A stretch of 58,330 nt of DNA from Deltaproteobacteria bacterium. Its GTDB lineage: Bacteria > Desulfobacterota > Desulfobacteria > Desulfobacterales > C00003060. The stretch's first letter is position 1. The number at the start of each line of letters is the position of its first letter. Shown here piece by piece: positions 42,231 through 51,946 of the stretch. Under the pieces are notes generated by a model, which worked only from the letters and a program-made list of their open reading frames with translations, did no database searches and was not told the origin of the DNA. The translations under genes and the position numbers were made by a program. The stretch is taken from contig JAFGFW010000002.1 of NCBI GenBank assembly GCA_016930875.1, positions 1 to 58,330 on the forward strand, read 5' to 3'.

Positions 42231-43135
42231 TTACTTCTTGCTTATGACCTCTTCCAATGCCTCCCCGATCTTGGGATATCGAAACTCAAAACCATGTTTT
42301 AACAGTTTGGCCGGTAGTGCCTTCTGGCCCTCCAGAAGGACGGAGCCGAATTCTCCCAGCGCCAGGCGCAGTGTCAGGGCCGGGGTTTTGATAAAGGACG
42401 GTCTTGAGAGGACCTTGCCCAGGGCTTTGGCCAGGTCCTTGTTTCTCACCAGGTTGGGTGCGCAGAAATTAACCGGGCCCTTAAGGGCGTCACGGTCCAG
42501 GACAAACAAGAAGGCCTGGAGCAGATCTTCCATATGAATCCAGGAGAACCACTGCTTTCCGCTTCCCAACGGTCCGCCTACAAACTTCTTGAAGGACGGA
42601 ATCATCTGCCCCAGCGCCCCGCCGGTCTTTCCCAGGACAATGCCGAACCGGGTGATGACAACTCGGGCCCCCGGTCGCCGGCCCTTTGCGCCTCTCGTTC
42701 CCAGTCCACACAAAGGCCGGCCAGGAAGTCATCGCCCGGGGCATCTGCTTCCGTCAATTCCTCGTCCTGTCGAAAACCGTAGTATCCTACGGCTGACGTA
42801 CTGCAAGAAATAGCACCTGATTCATTGGGGATGGCTTCCGCTACGTTTTTTGTGGTGAGCACCCAGGAGTCATAGAGGAGTTTTTTCCTCTTTTTGTTCC
42901 ATCTCCCGAATATGGAGGCCCCGGCCAGATTGATTATGGCATCCTGGCGGGCGACCTCTTCTTGCCACGGGCCCTTGATGGTCGTATCGGCTGAAACGTA
43001 TCGAACCCCTTGTGGTGTGTAGTCCCTGGGTTGAGGGGATCGGTCCACGGTGGTAACGGAGTGCCCTTTTTCCAGGAGACGGATAGAGAGTTGGGTTCCC
43101 ACAAATCCCAGGCCGCCGGTCATAAGAACCTTCAT
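42231..43135 (-). pseudogene. TIGR01777/YfcH-type NAD-dependent epimerase, frameshifted
   Basis: An SDR-fold protein of about 300 residues split into two frames. Frame one starts at the ATG at 43135 (GGGAGG upstream) with MKVLMTGGLGFVGTQLSIRLLEKG, has IINLAGASIFGRWNKKRKK, STSAVGYYG and CVDWEREAQRA, then runs off. Frame two resumes with ARVVITRFGIVLGKTGGALG and continues through SWIHMEDLLQAFLF to the normal C-terminal domain. The switch falls at a run of five C (42668-42672, plus strand); one extra base would restore the full product. A sequencing error in the homopolymer is as likely as real inactivation. Confidence 0.85.
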
Positions 43136-43205
43136 GAAAAGACCTCCCGTTAGCTTTGTAAAAAGAAGGCACATCCGCTGGACGTGGTCAAGAGCTGGTA
43201 ACTGT

Positions 43206-43228
43206 TAGGGTGGGCTCTGCCCACCCTA
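43206..43228. repeat. perfect palindrome TAGGGTGGGC-N3-GCCCACCCTA
   Basis: A 10-bp perfect stem with a 3-base loop between the mutY stop and the epimerase start. It is GC-rich with no T-run, so it is more like a REP palindrome than a terminator. Confidence 0.6.
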
Positions 43229-43286
43229 CGACATCGAATTCACGCCGACGGAATGAATTCAAATGCCGGTTTCCGCGAGCGGCTTT

Positions 43287-44357
43287 TTATTCCAGGGCCT
43301 GAATGATCTTCCGGTCCGCTTTGGAAAAGGCGAATTCCTGAAACTCTCCCTTCTCGGTCCAACGCCAGTCCCGGCAGCCCCTGGCCTGCGGTGTTCCGGT
43401 CAGGAGCCTGCCGTGGAAGGCGTGCAGGGTGATGCGGAAATGGGTGTAAGCATGGTTCACCGAGGTGATGGACGCCCCCACCCGGATTCGAATCCCCAAC
43501 TCTTCCAGTGTTTCTCGGCGCAGGCAGCTTTTCAGGCTCTCTTTTCCCGTCTGTTTTCCTCCGGGGAATTTCCAGAGCCCCCCCAATAGGCCGTGATTGG
43601 GCCGTTGGGCGATGAGCATGCGGCCCGCCTGGTCGTGCATGATTCCTGCCGTCACGTGGTGGTGTGGAATGGGACCGCGTTTTTTGGCCACCGGCAACGT
43701 ATCTTCCAATCGGCGGGCGCGGGCCCGGCAACTGGGTTCGAGAGGGCAGGCCCTGCAGGTCGGGTTTTTGGGCGTACAGAGCGTGGCCCCCAGGTCCATG
43801 AGACCCTGGTTGAACTCACCGGCCCCTTGCCGGGGGACGAGTTCTGCGGCCAAGCGTGCCACATGTCGGGCTGTTAGTCTTTCATCCAGGGGCTCTTCAA
43901 TGGCGAACAGGCGAGCGACAATCCGTCTCACGTTGGCATCAACGGCCGGCAAGGGCAGGCCGAACGCCATGCTCAAGATGGCGCCGGCAGTGTAGTCTCC
44001 CACACCGGGCAGGCTCCTGAGCGCGTCCCACGAGTCCGGTATTTTCCCTCCGAATCGTTTCACCACGGCTTGGGCCGCCGCATGCAGATTGCGGGCCCTG
44101 GCATAATATCCCATGTTTTCCCAGGCCTTGAGCACCTTGTCCAAAGGGGCCCTGGCCAGTGCGTTAACGGTTTGAAATTGTTTTAAAAAGCGGTGGTAAT
44201 AGGGGATCACTGTTTCCACCTGGGTTTGCTGGAGCATGATTTCGGAGACCCAAATATGGTAGGGGTCACGGGTGGTGCGCCAAGGCAGGTCCCGTTGGTG
44301 GGTCCCATACCAGGAGAGAATGCTTTTGGAAATGCGTTGTGATCCTTTGGGTGCCAT
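43287..44357 (-). CDS. mutY: A/G-specific adenine DNA glycosylase
   Basis: A 356-residue base-excision enzyme removing adenine opposite 8-oxoG. It has YHIWVSEIMLQQTQVETVIPYY (catalytic Glu), the helix-hairpin-helix LPGVGDYTAGAI with Asp in AVDANVRRI, and the 4Fe-4S motif CTPKNPTCRACPLEPSC (C-x6-C-x2-C-x5-C). The C-terminal NUDIX-like 8-oxoG recognition domain (LLGGLWKFPGGKQTGKESL...ETLEELGI) is present. The ATG at 44357 has AGGA six bases upstream; a GTG six codons earlier is possible. Confidence 0.95.
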   Translation of the reverse strand: MAPKGSQRISKSILSWYGTHQRDLPWRTTRDPYHIWVSEIMLQQTQVETVIPYYHRFLKQFQTVNALARAPLDKVLKAWENMGYYARARNLHAAAQAVVKRFGGKIPDSWDALRSLPGVGDYTAGAILSMAFGLPLPAVDANVRRIVARLFAIEEPLDERLTARHVARLAAELVPRQGAGEFNQGLMDLGATLCTPKNPTCRACPLEPSCRARARRLEDTLPVAKKRGPIPHHHVTAGIMHDQAGRMLIAQRPNHGLLGGLWKFPGGKQTGKESLKSCLRRETLEELGIRIRVGASITSVNHAYTHFRITLHAFHGRLLTGTPQARGCRDWRWTEKGEFQEFAFSKADRKIIQALE

Positions 44358-44513
44358 GTCTATTCCTGCTGGCACTGTTTTTTAACGATCCTGTGTCGGA
44401 ATGTCGGAGTAGGGACGCCGGGAACAAAGTAAAAAAGGTTGCTCGGTTAACTTTAGCCTATAACTGTAGCCCATTTTCACGGACAATGACTTCTCCCATT
44501 TCGACCGAGAACA

Positions 44514-44615
44514 TTACACCAGGGGCTCATTTATGAATATCTTCCGACGTTCTATCCCCGGGACCATGATGTGATGCAACACACCCGGCGCGCCAGGGCG
44601 GGCTTGCCTTGGCAT
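44514..44615 (-). pseudogene. 5-prime remnant of REP-associated (IS200-like Y1) transposase
   Basis: The 33 codons from the ATG at 44615 read MPRQARPGAPGVLHHIMV.. then GIERRKIFINE, the very N-terminus of the RAYT/TnpA-REP family (ARxxxPGxxHHIxxRGIERRxIF). The sequence then hits a stop. The His-hydrophobic-His motif and Tyr nucleophile region are gone. It agrees with the REP-like palindromes nearby. Confidence 0.7.
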
Positions 44616-45133
44616 GGGGTCTATTTCGCATTTACGCTTTCCTTTGTCGACATAATTTTTTGCCAGCGTCCCGATTAACTTTAGGGATGTTGGGAAATTA
44701 TTGTAGTCTTTTGAGAGTATGAGTACCTCAGGACCCCTCTTGCACATGAAAAAATTGGAAGCTCTCAATTGGTCGGTCCTACGGGGACTGCGGGGATCTG
44801 GGGCTTTCCGGTTTGAAATAGTTGTGATATCGGTTTGACACCTTTGTTTTCCGAAAAGTGGGTATCGGCGCACGTTGTGTCGGTGAGATGGGGTGGGGCT
44901 GGGATAAAGCTGCAAGGAACACTGTGTTTTGACAACCCTTGTCGTGAGCCACAGTTCAAAATGATATGTGATTCAATAGATTCCGTCAGGGACGGCCGCC
45001 GATGTTAGCACGTTGTATTTGTTCTTCGTGTTTTCCAAACGGCATTAGATGGGATGTTTGTTTGGAATTTCCCCGGCGAGTCCCACATTGACATTTTATG
45101 CCCTGTAAATATAGTGTAATCTCATGTAATTTT
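44616..45133. other. non-coding stretch between transposase remnant and MITE
   Basis: Apart from the few open frames expected by chance there is no gene, RNA or repeat I can support here. It is AT-richer than its surroundings and reads as decayed intergenic DNA. Confidence 0.5.
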
Positions 45134-45345
45134 GACGGCTTTGTAAAAAGTCCATCTGTCCGCCTCCGGCGGATTGTGCTTCATCCCCGCCCTGTTAAAT
45201 TCTCGCTATGCGAGACGGCAGAGCCGATTTAACAGGGTAAATCATTGCGATCTGCCTGGGGTTAGGAAGAGGCACGCGCCTTGCATCTAATCCGCCTGAG
45301 GGGAATTACTGTACCGTCTGTTTGCGGACTTTTTACGACTCCATC
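45134..45345 (+). mobile_element. MITE-like element
   Basis: Terminal inverted repeats GTAAAAAGTCC (left, 45143-45153) and GGACTTTTTAC (right, 45326-45336) bound about 210 bases without a gene. A nested internal structure is present: CCTGTTAAAT (45191-45200) with ATTTAACAGG (45227-45236), and TCTCG-N5-CGAGA inside. It lies about 140 bases upstream of the PAS kinase gene. Confidence 0.6.
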
Positions 45346-45486
45346 AATTTTCATCCCACATGTTCCCTTGAGACATGCCCAGCTTCAGCTGGAGGGGCCT
45401 GTGGGACTGACAAAGGTCCAGCATAGTTTTCAAAAGTACGTTCTTTTAGAGCCCTTTTTGCCTTTGACCCAATTGGAGAAAAGTTG

Positions 45487-47040
45487 ATGACGACCAAACC
45501 GACTTATGAAGAGCTGGAACGGAAGGTCCGTGAGTTGGAAAAATTATCTGTCAATAGCGATTGGGCAGTAGAGGCGGCTCGCGAGAAAGAGGAACTCTTT
45601 CGCAATGTGTACAACACTGCGCCTTTAGCGTTTGTCGTTTGGGATTTAGACACTCGCGTAACCGATTGGAACGAGAAAGCACATAAAGTCTTTGGTTGGT
45701 CCAAGGAAGAGGCTCTAGGGCGCATTTTTCTTGATTTCTTGATTCCAGAAAAGGAGCGGCCTCATATCGAACATGTGGTGAACAATCTCGTTGAAGGTGA
45801 ACTACCTAGTTATTCCATCAATGACAACGTCACCAAAGACGGACGAATAATTACCTGTGAGTGGAATAATTCCCCGCTTCATGATGATGACGGGAATATA
45901 GTCGGGGCGATATCCCTTGCGCTCGACATCACAGAACGAAAGTGCGCTGAGGAGGAACTGTGTCAAAGGGAAGCCACATTAAAGAGTATTTTCAGGGTTG
46001 CACCGGTAGGCATTGGTCTGGTTACCAATCATGTCCTGAAACGGGTTAATGACCGTATCTGCGAAATGACCGGGTACTCTCGGGAGGAACTGGTGGATCA
46101 AAGCGCACGAATGCTCTACCCGACCGACGAAGATTTTGAGTTTGTTGGGGTGGAGGAATACGCTCAAATCGCTCAGCGGGGCATCGGAATAGTGGAGACC
46201 CGCTGGAAGCGCAAGGGCGGGAAGTTGATGGATGTGCTGTTGAGTTCCACCCCCGTCGATCCCGATCATCTGGCGGCTGGGGTGACTTTCACCGCATTGG
46301 ACATTACCGAGCGCAAAAAAGCGGAGGAGGAGCTTCGAGAGAGTGAGGATAGGTATCGCCGCATCACCGAAGCTATCACAGACTATATTTACACTGTGAC
46401 CGTACAAGACGGCCGTCCCGTTGAAACAGTCCACCGACCTGCCTGTGTAGCAGTAACCGGCTACACCGCTGAGGACTTCAGGAAAAACCCTTACCTGTGG
46501 ATACAAATGGTACATGAAGAAGACCGTAAATCTGTTGAAGAACAGGCCGAACGTACCATATCAGGCGTGAAAGTTCCGGGACTAGAACACCGGATCGTCC
46601 GCAAAGATGGTTCTATACGTTGGGTGAGGAATACACCTGTCCTGAACTTTGACAGCCAGAGGCGGTTATTGTCCTATGATGGGCTATTGCAGGACATCAC
46701 TGAGCGCAGACAGGCTGAGGAGGCCTTGCGCAAGGCCCACCATGAGTTGGAAAGGTTCAACTTACAGCTCGAAGAAAGGGTTCAAGAAAGGACTGACGAG
46801 CTGAAGCAGAAGAATAAACAGTTAGTAGAAGCTGAGAGGCTAGCTGCGCTCGGCCAAATGGCAAACAGGGTGGCCCATGAACTCAGAAATCCGCTGACAG
46901 CAGTCGGTGGATTCGCTCGGAGAATCAATCAACAAACGACTGATGATGATCCAAACAAGAGATACCTCCAGATAATAGTCGATAAGGTGATAATAATGGA
47001 AAACAAAGTCTCAGAAATTACAAAAATCCAGTCGCTGTAA
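45487..47040 (+). CDS. PAS sensor kinase lacking the ATPase domain
   Basis: A 517-residue soluble protein. It opens TTKPTYEELERKVRELE, then has three PAS/PAC units (about 33-152, 160-275, 285-405, each ending DITER). A coiled coil (410-450) leads to a HisKA helix with the phospho-acceptor His464 in RVAHELRNPL. The protein stops 53 residues later. The N, G1 and G2 boxes of a HATPase are absent, so it cannot autophosphorylate alone. GGAG lies eight bases before the ATG. The truncated receiver gene follows at 47095. It may be damaged by the same rearrangement or may be a naturally ATPase-less sensor. Confidence 0.88.
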   Translation: MTTKPTYEELERKVRELEKLSVNSDWAVEAAREKEELFRNVYNTAPLAFVVWDLDTRVTDWNEKAHKVFGWSKEEALGRIFLDFLIPEKERPHIEHVVNNLVEGELPSYSINDNVTKDGRIITCEWNNSPLHDDDGNIVGAISLALDITERKCAEEELCQREATLKSIFRVAPVGIGLVTNHVLKRVNDRICEMTGYSREELVDQSARMLYPTDEDFEFVGVEEYAQIAQRGIGIVETRWKRKGGKLMDVLLSSTPVDPDHLAAGVTFTALDITERKKAEEELRESEDRYRRITEAITDYIYTVTVQDGRPVETVHRPACVAVTGYTAEDFRKNPYLWIQMVHEEDRKSVEEQAERTISGVKVPGLEHRIVRKDGSIRWVRNTPVLNFDSQRRLLSYDGLLQDITERRQAEEALRKAHHELERFNLQLEERVQERTDELKQKNKQLVEAERLAALGQMANRVAHELRNPLTAVGGFARRINQQTTDDDPNKRYLQIIVDKVIIMENKVSEITKIQSL

Positions 47041-47094
47041 AGGGTTTTTCAAAAACAGGACTTAGCAGTAGGTCGTGTTTAAGGGGTTGACATC

Positions 47095-47220
47095 ATGTCC
47101 AACATCGTCGTTGTGGATGACAAAGAAAGCATTCGATCGCTTTGTGGGGTAGAACTAGCAGAAGAAGGCTACGAGGTGATCACAAAAAGCCTTTGTCATT
47201 TAACTTTATATTTGAGGTAA
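47095..47220 (+). pseudogene. truncated response-regulator receiver gene
   Basis: The ATG at 47095 (AAGGGG upstream) starts SNIVVVDDKESIRSLCGVEL and continues AEEGYEVIT, matching the first 30 residues of the receiver at 3885-4250 almost residue for residue. After about 47188 the similarity stops and an unrelated tail ends at 47220. The phospho-acceptor Asp is lost. The tail overlaps the 3-prime end of the opposing MFS gene, marking a rearrangement junction. Confidence 0.75.
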
Positions 47221-48438
47221 TTTCAGCCGGAGCGACAATATAAACCCCATGGCTATAACCCCGCCCACCAAAGCGATTCCCAGGGCAAAGGAGCCGTAAT
47301 CTCCCATGACGCCTATTGCGGCCGGGATTACCCCGCCTCCGAAAAGGAAAGCCAGGGGTATGGTGAGAGAGACCGCCACGTTTCGGGCACCGGGGGGTCC
47401 TATGGCGGACAGGGCGACAAAACCCGGCGGGAAAAAAGTCACGGCGAGCATGGGCTGGAGGAAAACAAGGAACACGATCCAAGATTTCGGAGCCGTTCCC
47501 AGCAGAATGGTCGATACGCCGGTGAGAAGAAAAATGACGCTCAAAATCCCCCTTGGTCCAAAGCGATCGGTGGCCCACCCGGCCACGAAGCCCATACCCA
47601 GGCCCGAGATTCGAGAAAGGGCCACCAAGGTGTTGGCCCAGTTCCGATCTATGCCCTGTTCAACGACGAGATAAAGGGGAAGCATGGCGAAGATGCCCAT
47701 GGAACCGCTGATGGCCAGGCTGAAAAGGATGGCCATGATCCAAAATGCCGGTTCAACAAGAAAGGTTTTAAAAGATGTAAAATTCGGCGCCTCGCCTGGA
47801 AAGTCCCCGCCTCTTCCGAAAAAAGCAAAGGCCGCGCCGGCGAGAATGGATGCCCCTCCCAATAGGGCCAAAATTCCCCGCCAACCAACCCATGGCAAGA
47901 GACACTCGCACACCAATGGCGCCGCTACAAAACTAAAGTTAGGCGCCAGTTCGTGTATGCCGAGGCCCTTTCCCCAGTCTGCGGGCCTGATTGACGTGGT
48001 GAGTGTGGCAATGCCGGAGGGAAGATAGAAGCCACTTGCAACGCCGAGAAAGAGAAATCCCAAACGCATTCCAAGCAGGCCATTGCTGAAGGATACGGCC
48101 AAGAGCGTGATCCCGACAGCCGCGGATGAAAGGAGAATGGTTCTTCTGTGTGTGATCCTTGAGGAGAGGAAACCTGCGCCCAGCAGCGCCACGAAGTATC
48201 CCAGAGAAGTCAAAAGAAAAAGGCCGCCTGCTTGGCTGTGATCTACTTGCAGGTCTCCTTCAATGGTAGGCATTAAGGGTGATAGAATGATTCTGGCCAT
48301 GAAGTTCAAGGAGAAGATCCCTGTGAGCAAAAGGATAGGGCCTGCTTGTGATCGAAAAAGGGGGGCAGCGCCATCACATCCATTGTTGCCACGGCGGCCC
48401 TTAGTACTTTTCGCGACTTGATTGTTCATTTTCTTCAT
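47206..48438 (-). CDS. major facilitator superfamily transporter
   Basis: A 410-residue protein with twelve hydrophobic helices and the MFS loop signature (GAGFLSSRITHRRTIL between helices 2 and 3; GWATDRFGPRG in the second half). The basic, Gly/Asn-rich first 25 residues are cytoplasmic. The cargo cannot be predicted. Its C-terminal codons overlap the truncated receiver frame by fifteen bases, so it may have arrived with the rearrangement. Confidence 0.9.
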   Translation of the reverse strand: MKKMNNQVAKSTKGRRGNNGCDGAAPLFRSQAGPILLLTGIFSLNFMARIILSPLMPTIEGDLQVDHSQAGGLFLLTSLGYFVALLGAGFLSSRITHRRTILLSSAAVGITLLAVSFSNGLLGMRLGFLFLGVASGFYLPSGIATLTTSIRPADWGKGLGIHELAPNFSFVAAPLVCECLLPWVGWRGILALLGGASILAGAAFAFFGRGGDFPGEAPNFTSFKTFLVEPAFWIMAILFSLAISGSMGIFAMLPLYLVVEQGIDRNWANTLVALSRISGLGMGFVAGWATDRFGPRGILSVIFLLTGVSTILLGTAPKSWIVFLVFLQPMLAVTFFPPGFVALSAIGPPGARNVAVSLTIPLAFLFGGGVIPAAIGVMGDYGSFALGIALVGGVIAMGFILSLRLKLPQI

Positions 48439-48732
48439 AGTCGGTTGACCGGGCTGCGAAGCACTGCCCTCAGGCTGATTTTCGGTCCTTTTCTAATGAT
48501 ATGGAATCGTTAGCGTGGTCCGACCCGGAAGCGCGTGACGTGGTCGACGCGAAGCTGAAATAGGTAACCGGAAGCATTCACTGCTTCGTGCAACTTGTTT
48601 GAATTGCTGTTGGCCATAATAGTAATGCTTGCCACAAAATCGTCGGCTTGTCAATCACCCTATCCTGTGATAACAAGCTGACATCCTGAGCAATCCCAAA
48701 GCATAACCCCACCCAAATGGAGGTGAAAGCTG

Positions 48733-49029
48733 ATGTTCGAATTCCGAGTGCAGCTATTCCCCGTACAGAGGCCCAAGGGTCTGCTCGGTAGTCTCAAGAG
48801 CATACTGAGCCGCCTCCGAAAGCCTAAACGTGGCGACATTCTGGATCTGAAAATCGGCAGCCCCACAGAATATGGCTACAACTGCGTTGATGTTTATTAT
48901 CGGGACGCAAAGATCGGCGAGATCAGGAAAAAGGGAATTGATGAGATGATAGAGAAAGAAGATCGCTACTCCTTACTCCGTAGAGGACTTGGCTCTAAAG
49001 CCTCACCTCTTACTTCATGCCGGTTTTAA
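48733..49029 (+). CDS. small hypothetical protein
   Basis: A 98-residue frame with a good ribosome-binding site (GGAGGTG about eight bases before the ATG). The first part is basic (SILSRLRKPKRGD), and a central stretch (YGYNCVDVYYRDAKIGEIRKKGIDEM) has an alternating pattern that could form a small beta-hairpin. I recognise no family. It is isolated between the divergent MFS gene and a 420-base gap. Confidence 0.45.
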   Translation: MFEFRVQLFPVQRPKGLLGSLKSILSRLRKPKRGDILDLKIGSPTEYGYNCVDVYYRDAKIGEIRKKGIDEMIEKEDRYSLLRRGLGSKASPLTSCRF

Positions 49030-49450
49030 CCGGCGCTTTCTGCCCGTCCCCCGTCTTAACAGCTCAATGAAGGCTGGGTATTAATGCCCCGAATAGACCA
49101 ACCCGCAAAATGAACAGCAAACAAAACAGAAAAGGCAGAGCCAACTTTCACCCTGCCCTTGCTCTTTGGCAGATGTCAGTTAAATTGTTCACTTCAAATC
49201 CTTGCAGATCCGTATTGTAGCCACCGAAAACCGTGAAAGCCAACTGTAAATTAGAATTTGGTACCACTTACACATTGACATAGAACACTTCCCCTTCAAC
49301 CCTCTTTCTATCAGGCGGCAGTAAAGGTGAAGCGCATTGAGCCGGTGTTGAATGGTTAACATTAAGTTGCCCATTATGAAATATGCCCATATTGGTCATC
49401 TGGTATAATAAAGAACGACTAATCGGACGCAAGGGCAGCCTTGAAAGCAC
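49030..49450. other. 421-base gap with a possible minus-strand terminator
   Basis: On the minus strand AAGGGCAG and CTGCCTTT (between about 49160 and 49131) form a stem followed by TTCTGTTTTGTTTG, a plausible factor-independent terminator. It lies about 290 bases past the PAS kinase stop. The remainder holds no supported gene. Confidence 0.3.
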
Positions 49451-51367
49451 CTAACGGCGAAGATGCAGTTTAGCCAAAGTAAAATAAAATGTGGCCCCTT
49501 TACCTTTTTCAGACTCCACCCAGACCTTTCCACCGTGGTTACTCACAATCCTGTATAAAATGGCGAGCCCCAAACCTGTTCCTTCCTGATCTTCTATTTC
49601 CTTCAACCGGTGGAAGATATCGAATACTTTCCGGTGCCATTTTGGATCAATGCCGATACCGTTATCCCTGACGTGAAATTGATGGAATGCTCCCTTATCT
49701 TCGTATCCAATCTCGATCTTAGGATTCTCGCTGTCTCCCATGAACTTGATGGCGTTTACAATCAGGTTCTCAAAAACCTGATAGATCCTTTCACCGTCAC
49801 AGTGTATTCTGGGGAGATTCTCTGCTACAGCGAGCTTTATGCCCCTGTCCTTCAGTCTGTCTTGAAGGCCTGCGGTCGCATTTTTTACGATCTCAATGGA
49901 AGAAACGTCCGAAAAAGCGGATACGACCCGACCAATCCTTGACAATTCCAAGAGGTCAGACACCAATGCTTCCATCCTTCGAGCGCTGGTCTCGATCTGT
50001 GAAATGTACCGCCTTCCCTTTTCTCCCAATTTTTCTTGATAGTTCTTGCGTAGCCTTGCAGAAAACCCCTGAATAGAGATGATGGGGGTTTTCAGGTCAT
50101 GGGAAACCACATTAACAAAGTTCTTGAGCTCTTCGTTTGTCTTTCGCAGTTCTTCCTCGGCATGCTTTTGTTGGCTGATGTCTACGATGTTGCCCAATAT
50201 GGCAGGCCTTCCCTGATACTCTATAAGGACGTTTCTCCTGGCAATCCATATGGTTTCACCGGCTTTTGTCATGCCTCTGGCCAGGTATTCTGACGGTACA
50301 GATTCTCCCTTTAGCCGCCTTGCCCTTGTTCGGTTTGTCAACGGCCGGTCCTCTGGATGGACCAGTCTCCAGGTGTCCATGCCGATCAACTCCTCCATGG
50401 GATACCCGTAAATTTCCGCGAATCTGTTGTTGGCAAATACGATCTTCTCGTCCTGGTCGATATAGATGCCGGTCAAGGAGTTCTCCACCAGAATACTGTA
50501 TTTCTTCTCGCTTTCCCTCAATGCCATTTCTGTCCGTTTCTGTTCACTAACATCCACCATGGTTGTTCTGACGCCTATAACCTTACCATCGCTGTCGCGT
50601 TCTAGTCTGTCATCAATAAAAACAAATATCTCCGAGCCATCTTTCCTGATGTATATTTTGCTATCGTGTCTCGGAATCTGCTCGCCTGCAATCTTGAGTC
50701 GATACCTTTCTTGCGCCCCTTTTCGTTGTTCTGGCAGTATAAAGTCGAAGACAGGTTTACCCTCCATCTCTTCTTTTGTATATCCAAGCATATCTAATTC
50801 CGTTTGGTTTACCTGTTTGATAATGCCCCTCGTGTCTAGCCTATGATAAGCAACGGGGGCATCATTCCATAGCCGCTTGTACCGCTCTTCGCTCTCCCTT
50901 AATGCCTCCTCAGTCCGCTTGCGCTCTGTGATGTCTCTAAGAAAGGCCACACTACAAGATTTTCCATCCACGGTTGCTGTAGTCCCGGCAATATCCATGT
51001 GGATAATTTTTCCATCCTTTTTCAAGAATGGAATATCCCCTGCAAATCCGGCTTTTTCTTTCGCCTTGGTTTCAAATTGTGAAACAACATAATCTAATTT
51101 GTCTTTTGGGTGTAAATCAGCTATCGTTAATTTTTTGATTTCCTGTTCACTATATCCTAACATTTTGCATAATGTCGGATTAGCATACATGTATCTTCTT
51201 GTTTCAAAATCAGTGATAAGTATTCCATCAGCGCTTGCTTCAAACAATGTCCGATATCTAATTTCAGATTCCCTCAGCGCTTCCTCCACCAGTTTGCGCC
51301 GAATAGATTCTTGGTGCAGCTCCTTGACCTTTTGCTCCAATTCTTCATAAGTTGGTTTTGTGGCCAT
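49451..51367 (-). CDS. multi-PAS sensor histidine kinase
   Basis: A complete 638-residue cytoplasmic kinase. It opens ATKPTYEELEQKVKELHQES, then has three PAS/PAC units (about 35-150, 160-277, 285-400). HisKA carries His423 in VVSHDLKTP, and the HATPase has the N box VFENLIVNAIKF, G1 DNGIGID and G2 GTGLGLA. GGAGG lies eight bases before the ATG at 51367. It shares its opening signature with the truncated kinase at 45487. No response regulator is adjacent, so it is an orphan. Confidence 0.93.
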   Translation of the reverse strand: MATKPTYEELEQKVKELHQESIRRKLVEEALRESEIRYRTLFEASADGILITDFETRRYMYANPTLCKMLGYSEQEIKKLTIADLHPKDKLDYVVSQFETKAKEKAGFAGDIPFLKKDGKIIHMDIAGTTATVDGKSCSVAFLRDITERKRTEEALRESEERYKRLWNDAPVAYHRLDTRGIIKQVNQTELDMLGYTKEEMEGKPVFDFILPEQRKGAQERYRLKIAGEQIPRHDSKIYIRKDGSEIFVFIDDRLERDSDGKVIGVRTTMVDVSEQKRTEMALRESEKKYSILVENSLTGIYIDQDEKIVFANNRFAEIYGYPMEELIGMDTWRLVHPEDRPLTNRTRARRLKGESVPSEYLARGMTKAGETIWIARRNVLIEYQGRPAILGNIVDISQQKHAEEELRKTNEELKNFVNVVSHDLKTPIISIQGFSARLRKNYQEKLGEKGRRYISQIETSARRMEALVSDLLELSRIGRVVSAFSDVSSIEIVKNATAGLQDRLKDRGIKLAVAENLPRIHCDGERIYQVFENLIVNAIKFMGDSENPKIEIGYEDKGAFHQFHVRDNGIGIDPKWHRKVFDIFHRLKEIEDQEGTGLGLAILYRIVSNHGGKVWVESEKGKGATFYFTLAKLHLRR

Positions 51368-51555
51368 TACACTATCCTCCAATTGCCAGAAAAACAAAAA
51401 AGGCCCCAAACACATGGACCTTTAGCGCGATGCATGGAGCCTTTGTCGGTCGCATGGGACTTCCCTGCTTATGTTGTTTGTCGTTGAAAAGGGTTGGCCT
51501 AGTCCTTGGCGATTTGGCCTCTATTATCAGACGCCACATGAAGTCTTCTACAGCG

Positions 51556-51935
51556 CTATTCGTGGTGCACTTGCATGTTGAATTCACCTACCACAGAAGC
51601 CCGCTCGGTAGCAAAGTTGACTGATGCCTGCACGACTCCTGGGACCTTTTTCTTCAACGCCCTTTCAATGTTCATGGCACAATTGCCACATGTCATGCCA
51701 GTAACCGGGAACTCAACGGTCGCCGTAGCCGCTCCGTAGCCTGCATCATGAATTTTGGCAGCCACATCCTCCAGCTTGATCTGTTCGGGGTCAAAGGCAA
51801 CGGAGGCCTGTTCTGTAGCAAAGTTTACGTTAGCTTCTTTGACTCCAGGCAGTTTTTTGACGTTTCGGTCGACATTAAGAGCGCAATCGTCACATGTCAT
51901 TCCGGTAACGGGATGATTACGTTTTTCTCACACAT
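51556..51935 (-). pseudogene. N-terminal remnant of a copper P-type ATPase (two HMA domains)
   Basis: The ATG at 51935 (GAAGGA upstream) begins MCEKNVIIP, then one base is missing at about 51904-51911 so the frame shifts. After it come PVTGMTCDDCALNVDR (first CxxC) and PVTGMTCGNCAMNIER (second). The sequence breaks off after ATERASV with an unrelated short tail. The membrane and ATPase domains are absent. It follows the CopZ-like gene by eleven bases, as copZ-copA operons do. Confidence 0.8.
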
Positions 51936-51946
51936 CGATTTTTCCT

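Noticed and set aside
43480-43500. tRNA-like GATTCGAATCC string
   Set aside because: It lies inside mutY coding sequence and no cloverleaf can be drawn around it.
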